From assembly GCA_019449555.1 (NCBI GenBank), contig JAGRPN010000364.1, positions 1 to 37,863 on the forward strand: a DNA stretch of 37,863 nucleotides, given 5' to 3'. Shown piece after piece: positions 32,949-37,863 of the stretch. Position 1 is the stretch's first letter. Each line of letters opens with the position of its first letter. The position numbers and the translations under genes were made by a program. The DNA is from Ramlibacter sp. (lineage in GTDB: Bacteria; Pseudomonadota; Gammaproteobacteria; Burkholderiales; Burkholderiaceae_C). The notes below the pieces were generated by a model. The model was not told where the DNA came from and searched no databases. It saw nothing but the letters and a program-made list of their open reading frames with translations.

Positions 32949-33025
32949 TGGCGGAGTGGACGGGACTCGAACCCGCGACCCCCGGCGTGACAGGCCGGTA
33001 TTCTAACCAACTGAACTACCACTCC
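32949..33025 (-). tRNA. tRNA-Asp (GTC)
   Basis: A 77-base cloverleaf starts GGAGTGGTAG and ends CCACTCCGCCA. The acceptor stem pairs fully, the anticodon stem is CCGGC/GCCGG with loop CTGTCAC (anticodon GTC), and the T-arm is GCGGG-TTCGAGT-CCCGT with one wobble. CCA is encoded. It is the last gene of the three-tRNA array and adjoins the island. Confidence 0.97.
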
Positions 33026-33111
33026 TGGTAGGCTGCTTTCGCCCTCGCGGGCCAAGTGCTGCCGGCTTGTTGCCTCATGCCCAATCAATCGGTAGAGTGA
33101 CCGGGGGGACT

Positions 33112-33187
33112 TGGCGACCCTACGGGGATTCGAACCCCGGTACTTACCGTGAAAGGGTAATGTCCTAGGCCTCTAGACGATAGGGAC
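33112..33187 (-). tRNA. tRNA-Glu (TTC)
   Basis: A 76-base cloverleaf starts GTCCCTATCG and ends TAGGGTCGCCA. The anticodon stem is TTACC/GGTAA with loop CTTTCAC (anticodon TTC), and the T-arm is CCGGGG-TTCGAAT-CCCCG. CCA is encoded. It lies downstream of gltX, whose enzyme charges it. Confidence 0.97.
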
Positions 33188-33205
33188 GTTGATTTTTGGC
33201 TCTTT

Positions 33206-33281
33206 TGGTGGAGGTAATCGGGATCTAACCGATGACCTCTTGCATGCCATGCAAGCGATCTCCCAGCTGAGCTATACCCCC
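33206..33281 (-). tRNA. tRNA-Ala (GGC) with unusual D-stem and T-loop
   Basis: A 76-base cloverleaf starts GGGGGTATAG and ends TACCTCCACCA. The acceptor stem pairs (one G-U), and the anticodon stem is CTTGC/GCAAG with loop ATGGCAT (anticodon GGC). Two positions depart from the consensus. The T-loop reads TTAGATC, giving A at position 56 where C is nearly universal and pairs with G19. The D-stem reads GCTC/GATC, leaving a C11-U24 mismatch where G24 is expected. The identity is clear, but function may be weakened, or these may be sequence errors. Confidence 0.88.
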
Positions 33282-33349
33282 ATATTTCCGGTTCGCCCGT
33301 GAAGGCAGCCCGTCAATTTCCGAGCCTTGAATTATAGCCAGATTTTGCT

Positions 33350-34771
33350 TCACGCCGCCCTGAGCCGCTCGAGCACGGTCTCGCGATCGCACAGTTCGAG
33401 CACCGCGTCGAGCGACGGTGTTTGCGCGGTGCCCATCACCAGCACGCGCACCGGCATCGCGAGCTGCGGCATCTTCATGCCGGTGGCCCGCAGCACTTCC
33501 TTCACGGCCTCGCCGATCGCGAATTTCTCCCACGGACAGGCTTCGAGCATGCGCGCGAGCATGCCGATGGCGGGACGCACGCCGTCCGCCACGTACTTCG
33601 CGCGCTCCTCGGCATTCGGCTCCACCGGCCGATAGAAGCGTGCCGCCCAATCGGCCAGGGCCACCGTGGTGTCGCAGCGGTCCTTGAACAGGCCGCAGAT
33701 GCGGGCCAGGTGTTCCTCGAAGAAACCGTCGATGCCGCGCTTCCTGAGCTGCTGCGCGACCAGCAGCGCGAGCGCGCCGTCCGGCGACGCCTTCATGTGC
33801 TGCGCGTTCACCCAGCGCAGCTTCGCCTCGTCGAACTGCGCGGCGCTGCGGCCCAGGTGGTCCAGGTTGAACCACTGCAGGAACTGCTCGCGGCTGAAGA
33901 TCTCGTCGTCGCCGTGCGACCAGCCCAGCCGCGCGAGGTAATTGACCATCGCATCGCTCAGGAAGCCTTCTTCGCGGTACTGCGTGACGGGTTTGGCCCC
34001 GTTGCGCTTGCTCATCTTCTCGCCCTGCTCGTTCAGCACCGTGGGCAGGTGCGCATAGACCGGCGGCTCCTTGCCGAGCGCGCGGAAGATGTTGATCTGG
34101 CGCGGCGTGTTGTTCACGTGGTCGTCGCCGCGGATCACGTGCGTGATGCGCATGTCGATGTCGTCCACCACCACGCAGAAGTTGTAGGTCGGCGTGCCGT
34201 CGGGCCGGGCGATCACCAGGTCGTCGAGCTCGTCGTTGCTGATCTCGATGCGGCCCTTGACCTTGTCGTCCCACGCCACCACGCCGCCGACGGGGTTGCG
34301 AAACCGCAGCACCGGCAGCACGCCTTCGGGCACTGGCGGCAGGGTCTTGCCCGGCTCGGGGCGCCAGGTGCCGTCGTAGCGCGGCTTCTCCTTGCTGGCC
34401 ATCTGCCGCTCGCGCAGCGCGTCCAGTTCCGCCACGCTCATGTAGCACGGATACACCAGCCCGGCCGCCTTCATCTGCCCGAGCACGTCCTTGTAGCGGT
34501 CCATGCGCTGCATCTGGTAGTACGGGCCTTCGTCGGGGTCGAGCCCGAGCCAGCTCATGCTCTCCAGGATCACGTCGACCGCGGCTTGCGTCGAGCGCTC
34601 CAGGTCGGTGTCCTCGATGCGCAGGATGAAGTCGCCGCCGGTGGATCGCGCGAACGCCCATGGATACAGGGCCGAACGGATGTTGCCCAGGTGGATGAAG
34701 CCCGTCGGCGACGGGGCGAAGCGGGTGCGGATGCGTTGGCCCGCCGGGTTGGAGCTTGTCACGGGGTCCAT
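33350..34771 (-). CDS. gltX: Glutamyl-tRNA synthetase
   Basis: This 473-residue class I aminoacyl-tRNA synthetase charges tRNA-Glu in the cytosol. The HIGH-like motif is in [19 protein letters not shown] (HLGN variant), followed by [17 protein letters not shown] lies in [15 protein letters not shown], and the C-terminal anticodon-binding domain follows. ATG 34771 (MDPVTSSN) starts just before the catalytic core; the longer frame to 34879 overlaps purF and was rejected. It lies four bases after purF and is followed, same strand, by the Ala-Glu-Asp tRNA array, so enzyme and cognate tRNA are linked. Confidence 0.97.
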   Translation of the reverse strand: MDPVTSSNPAGQRIRTRFAPSPTGFIHLGNIRSALYPWAFARSTGGDFILRIEDTDLERSTQAAVDVILESMSWLGLDPDEGPYYQMQRMDRYKDVLGQMKAAGLVYPCYMSVAELDALRERQMASKEKPRYDGTWRPEPGKTLPPVPEGVLPVLRFRNPVGGVVAWDDKVKGRIEISNDELDDLVIARPDGTPTYNFCVVVDDIDMRITHVIRGDDHVNNTPRQINIFRALGKEPPVYAHLPTVLNEQGEKMSKRNGAKPVTQYREEGFLSDAMVNYLARLGWSHGDDEIFSREQFLQWFNLDHLGRSAAQFDEAKLRWVNAQHMKASPDGALALLVAQQLRKRGIDGFFEEHLARICGLFKDRCDTTVALADWAARFYRPVEPNAEERAKYVADGVRPAIGMLARMLEACPWEKFAIGEAVKEVLRATGMKMPQLAMPVRVLVMGTAQTPSLDAVLELCDRETVLERLRAA

Positions 34772-34775
34772 CGGT

Positions 34776-36302
34776 TCAGTTTTCCTCGGCATTGGGCAGG
34801 GCGAGGCGCGAAGTATCTTCCTCCAGCGGGTCCTCCTGACCGATGCGCGCCTCGTTGATACGCGCGATGTCGTCGGCATTCAGGTCGCCCGTGACGTACA
34901 CGCCGTCGAAGCAGGAGGCGTCGAAACCATCGAGGCGCGGCGTGCCCGGCGTGTCCGGCGCCGCCTTCAGCACCGCGCGCTTCATGCCCTCCACGTCCTG
35001 GTAGATCAGGGCGTCGCAGCCGATGATCTGTCGCACTTCCTCGATGGTGTGGCCGGCGGCCACGAGTTCAGTCGCCGTGGGCATGTCGATCCCATAGACG
35101 TTCGGATAGCGCACCGGCGGCGCGGCGCTGGCCAGGTAGACCTTGCGCGCACCGGCCTCGCGGGCCATCTGCACGATCTCCTGGCTGGTGGTGCCGCGCA
35201 CGATCGAATCGTCCACCAGCAGCACGTTGCGGCCCTTGAATTCGCTGGCGATCACGTTCAGCTTCTGGCGCACCGACTTCTTGCGCACGCCCTGCCCCGG
35301 CATGATGAAGGTGCGGCCGACATAGCGGTTCTTCACGAACCCTTCGCGGTACGGGATGCCGATCAGCTGCGCCAGCTGCATGGCGCTGGGCCGGCTGGAT
35401 TCGGGGATCGGGATCACGACGTCGATCTCGTTGGGCGGCACGGTGGAGACCACGCGCTTGGCGAGCGTCTCGCCGAGGTTGAGCCGGGCCTGGTACACCG
35501 AGATGCCGTCCAGCACGGAGTCCGGGCGGGCGAGATAGACGAACTCGAAGATGCACGGGAACAGCTTGGGGTTGTCCGCGCACTGCTGCGCATGCAACTT
35601 GCCGTCGAGGTCGATGAATACCGCTTCGCCCGGCGCGACGTGCCGCTCCAACCGGTGGCCCGTGCCTTCGAGCGCGACCGACTCGCTGGCCACCATCACC
35701 GTGCCGTCCTTATTGCGACCGATGGACAGCGGGCGGATGCCGAACGGATCGCGGAACGCGAGCACGCCGTGCCCCGCGATCAGCACGACGACCGCGTACG
35801 AGCCGCGCACGCGCCGGTGCACGTTGCGCACCGCGGTGAACACTTCCTCCGGCTGCAGCGGCACCCCGCGGGTGGCCTTCTCCAGCTCGTGCGCGAACAC
35901 GTTGAGCAGCACTTCGGACTCGCTATCCGTGTTGATGTGCCGGTGGTCGGCCGAGAACAGCTCGCCCTTGAGCGCCTGCGCGTTCGTGAGATTGCCGTTG
36001 TGCACCAGCACGATCCCGAACGGCGCGTTGACGTAGAAGGGCTGCGCTTCTTCCTCGCTGTAGGCGTTGCCGGCGGTCGGATACCGCACCTGCCCGAGGC
36101 CCACGTTACCGGGCAGCGCCCGCATGTTGCGGGTGCGGAAGACGTCACGCACCATGCCCTTGGCCTTGTGCATGAAGAACTTGCGCTCCTGCTGGGTGAC
36201 GATGCCGGCCGCGTCCTGGCCACGATGCTGCAGCAGCAGCAGCGCATCGTAGATCAGCTGGTTGACGGGTGCGTTGCTGACAACGCCGACGATTCCACAC
36301 AT
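34776..36302 (-). CDS. purF: Amidophosphoribosyltransferase
   Basis: This is the first committed enzyme of purine synthesis (PRPP + glutamine to 5-phosphoribosylamine), 508 residues. The N-terminal Ntn glutaminase starts [14 protein letters not shown], with Cys2 as nucleophile. The C-terminal phosphoribosyltransferase domain has the PRPP loop [33 protein letters not shown] and [18 protein letters not shown] are canonical. It lies in a leftward cluster folC, SPOR gene, cvpA, purF, gltX; a 53-base gap with an imperfect GCTCTC/GAGAGC dyad separates it from cvpA. Confidence 0.97.
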   Translation of the reverse strand: MCGIVGVVSNAPVNQLIYDALLLLQHRGQDAAGIVTQQERKFFMHKAKGMVRDVFRTRNMRALPGNVGLGQVRYPTAGNAYSEEEAQPFYVNAPFGIVLVHNGNLTNAQALKGELFSADHRHINTDSESEVLLNVFAHELEKATRGVPLQPEEVFTAVRNVHRRVRGSYAVVVLIAGHGVLAFRDPFGIRPLSIGRNKDGTVMVASESVALEGTGHRLERHVAPGEAVFIDLDGKLHAQQCADNPKLFPCIFEFVYLARPDSVLDGISVYQARLNLGETLAKRVVSTVPPNEIDVVIPIPESSRPSAMQLAQLIGIPYREGFVKNRYVGRTFIMPGQGVRKKSVRQKLNVIASEFKGRNVLLVDDSIVRGTTSQEIVQMAREAGARKVYLASAAPPVRYPNVYGIDMPTATELVAAGHTIEEVRQIIGCDALIYQDVEGMKRAVLKAAPDTPGTPRLDGFDASCFDGVYVTGDLNADDIARINEARIGQEDPLEEDTSRLALPNAEEN

Positions 36303-36355
36303 ATCGATGCTCTCGTTGCGCCCCCGGAAAAAAGGAGAGCGTTATCTTGCGCCTG

Positions 36356-36844
36356 CTATCCCGGCAAGTACTTCCCGAAACGCTCGGGCAACACCGGTTT
36401 CAAACCCTTCAGCGCGGCCATGGACATCGCCGCGCCCTTCGATTCGGTCCACCACGCGGCCGTGCGCGCGGGCGACATGTTGATCACGACCGCCACCGCC
36501 ATCAGCAGTACGGCGCCGCGGATCAGGCCGAAAGCGGCGCCGAGCGTGCGGTCCACCGGCCGCAGCCCTACGGCCTGCACCATTTTCTTCGTCAGCCAGG
36601 CCAGCAACGCGCCGGCGAACACCACGGCGATGAAGACGGCGATGAACCCGATCGCGTATTGGCCCGCTTCGGGCGCGCGCTGCACCGGCAACCAGCGTGC
36701 CGCATCGGGCGCGAGCCACTGCGCCAGCACGAACGCGGCGATCCAGCTCATCACCGACAACACCTCGTAGACCAGTCCGCGCCAGGCACCCACCAGGAAG
36801 GAAGCGGCGAGCACCGCGAGGAAGATCCAGTCGAGTGTCGCCAT
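36356..36844 (-). CDS. cvpA: CvpA family membrane protein
   Basis: This is a 162-residue inner-membrane protein with four predicted helices (about 5-25, 30-50, 63-90, 105-125). It starts MATLDWIFLAVLAASFLVGAWRGLVYEV and contains the family loop DRTLGAAFGLIRGAVLL. CvpA is required for colicin V export in E. coli and is widely linked to purF; its basic role remains unclear. It lies 8 bases after the SPOR gene and upstream of purF. Confidence 0.95.
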   Translation of the reverse strand: MATLDWIFLAVLAASFLVGAWRGLVYEVLSVMSWIAAFVLAQWLAPDAARWLPVQRAPEAGQYAIGFIAVFIAVVFAGALLAWLTKKMVQAVGLRPVDRTLGAAFGLIRGAVLLMAVAVVINMSPARTAAWWTESKGAAMSMAALKGLKPVLPERFGKYLPG

Positions 36845-36852
36845 CCCCCACG

Positions 36853-37593
36853 CTACAAGCTGAGGATGGCCGCCGGCAGCTGCAGGCGCTTGATCTTGCT
36901 CGCCGCCTTGTCCGCTTCGGCCCGCGTCTCGAACGGGCCGACCCGCACGCGCACGCGCTTGCCATCCTTGGTTTCGGCCTCGTGCGTGTAGGTCTTGAGG
37001 CCCGCGCGTTCGACTTTCAGGCGGGCGGCGCGCGCCTTGGCGGGGTCCGCGAAGGCGCCCACCTGCACGACGAACCGGCCCTCCGCCGCAGCGGCGGCCT
37101 GCACCGGCTTGGCTTCGGGCACGGCCTTCGCCTTGGCACCATCCTCCGGTGCGGGTTTGGCCGCCATCTTCGGCTGCGGTTTCGGTTCGGGTTTGGGTTC
37201 CGGCTTGGCCTGAACGGCGGGCGGCACGGGCGCTTCCACTTTCGCGACGGACGCGGGCGCCGGTTGCGGCGAAGGGGCGGCGGCCTGGGGTGCGGCGGGC
37301 GGCGGGGGCGCAACGGTCACCGGCCCGGACACCGCCGGCGCCTGCGCGCGCGGCGCGGGCGCGGGCAGCGGCTTGGCCTTGTCGCGATCGGGAATCTCGA
37401 TCGGGATGTCGACCGAGATCGGCCGCGGCTGCGTATCGAACAGCACCGGGAAAGCGATCACTCCCACCAGCACCAGCACGCCCGCGCCGATCAGGCGATG
37501 GCGCGCGCGCTTGCGCATCGCCTCGATGCTCTCGGGCGGCTGGCGGGTGGCCGGCGACTCATCGCCACCTTTGCGGAACTTGAAAAAGGCCAT
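36853..37593 (-). CDS. SPOR-domain protein, DedD-like
   Basis: This 246-residue bitopic membrane protein has a cytoplasmic N-terminus, one membrane helix at about 34-53 (LIGAGVLVLVGVIAFPVLF), and a long periplasmic Pro/Ala/Lys linker (about 65-165, with KPEPKPEPKPQPK). A C-terminal SPOR domain follows at about 168-246 (GRFVVQVGAFADPAKARA, VRVGPFETRAEADKAASKI). SPOR domains bind denuded glycan at the septum, so a role in cell division like DedD is likely. The place between folC and cvpA matches the conserved dedD position. Confidence 0.93.
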   Translation of the reverse strand: MAFFKFRKGGDESPATRQPPESIEAMRKRARHRLIGAGVLVLVGVIAFPVLFDTQPRPISVDIPIEIPDRDKAKPLPAPAPRAQAPAVSGPVTVAPPPPAAPQAAAPSPQPAPASVAKVEAPVPPAVQAKPEPKPEPKPQPKMAAKPAPEDGAKAKAVPEAKPVQAAAAAEGRFVVQVGAFADPAKARAARLKVERAGLKTYTHEAETKDGKRVRVRVGPFETRAEADKAASKIKRLQLPAAILSL

Positions 37594-37603
37594 GAAAAGT
37601 GGT

Positions 37604-37863
37604 TCAGCCGGCGATCTGTCTGGGCTGAAGTCGGGGTACCCCGTCCTTCAGCACGCCCCCCACGGTATAGAACGATCCGAAGACGACGATTCTATCAGCG
37701 GGGTCCGCCGCCGCGGCGGCGCATTGCAGGGCTTCCATGGGGTCGGCATGGGTGCTCGCGGCAACCTCGCGCCGCTCATTGCGCGCCTGCCAGCGGGCCA
37801 GCAGACCCGCGGCCGTTTCCGCGCGCGGCGTGGGCAGGTCGGTGTAATACCAGCGGTCGACGA
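37604..37863 (-). CDS. folC: Folylpolyglutamate/dihydrofolate synthase, C-terminal part (runs off the edge)
   Basis: Only the last 86 or so residues are present: DRWYYTDLPTPRA at the edge, a helical stretch, then ADRIVVFGSFYTVGGVL and a short tail to TGA at 37604. The VFGSFYTVGGVL ending is diagnostic for FolC, which adds glutamate to folates and makes dihydrofolate. It lies 10 bases upstream of the SPOR gene. The 5' end is missing because of the window edge. Confidence 0.93.
   Translation of the reverse strand, partial: VDRWYYTDLPTPRAETAAGLLARWQARNERREVAASTHADPMEALQCAAAAADPADRIVVFGSFYTVGGVLKDGVPRLQPRQIAG

Overview
This 37.9 kb window is a GC-rich chromosomal segment from a betaproteobacterium, most likely Burkholderiales and close to the Comamonadaceae (Ramlibacter/Variovorax-like). 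The evidence is the GC-biased third codon positions, many catabolic acyl-CoA and TRAP-transport genes, the DUF2844/DUF3443 pair, the folC-SPOR-cvpA-purF order, and a P4-type integrase island with 'TACCCCCA' repeats. The placement is inferred from gene style, not from a database search.

Layout, left to right. (1) 1-2349: the tail of an unidentified gene, then a class III PLP enzyme resembling the phosphonate ammonia-lyase PbfA, then exonuclease III. (2) 2383-7319: an SDR of the (3R)-hydroxyacyl-CoA dehydrogenase type, divergent from a complete TRAP transporter whose small permease carries an extra TM2-like and coiled-coil N-terminus. (3) 7350-8908: a leftward run of Mut7-C, HugZ-like and TlpA-like proteins. 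(4) 8982-14325: a feruloyl-CoA-synthase-like ligase and a TetR regulator (leftward), facing a dihydrodipicolinate-synthase-family enzyme and an acyl-CoA dehydrogenase (rightward). Two copies of one inverted repeat, CCATACA-N4-TGT(A/C)TGG, lie in both control regions and define a probable local regulon. (5) 14365-16090: an Lrp/AsnC regulator divergent from alanine dehydrogenase, with a palindrome between them. (6) 16121-18167: a DUF3443 lipoprotein coupled to a DUF2844 protein, plus a poly-Gln glycine-zipper protein. (7) 18384-23446: a tight branched-chain 2-oxoacid dehydrogenase operon (E1 alpha, E1 beta, E2, E3), followed by an MFS transporter and small exported proteins.

(8) About 26.4-32.87 kb is a lower-GC accessory island. 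It holds a tyrosine integrase, an AlpA-like excisionase gene broken by an amber codon, and a compact leftward chain of overlapping small genes (winged helix, 50 aa protein, replication-like HTH protein, 71 aa ORF, zinc-ribbon protein). It also holds two exported proteins of unknown role. It abuts a tRNA array (Ala-GGC, Glu-TTC, Asp-GTC, leftward). (9) 33350 to the right edge is core housekeeping: folC (partial), SPOR protein, cvpA, purF and gltX, all leftward and close-packed.

No rRNA, CRISPR array or intact insertion sequence was seen. The most interesting points are the TetR operator pair, the TM2-DctQ fusion, the tandem-repeat linker in E2, the DTGS/DSGS-bearing DUF3443 lipoprotein, the nonsense-mutated excisionase and coupled micro-operon of the island, and a tRNA-Ala(GGC) lacking the universal C56.
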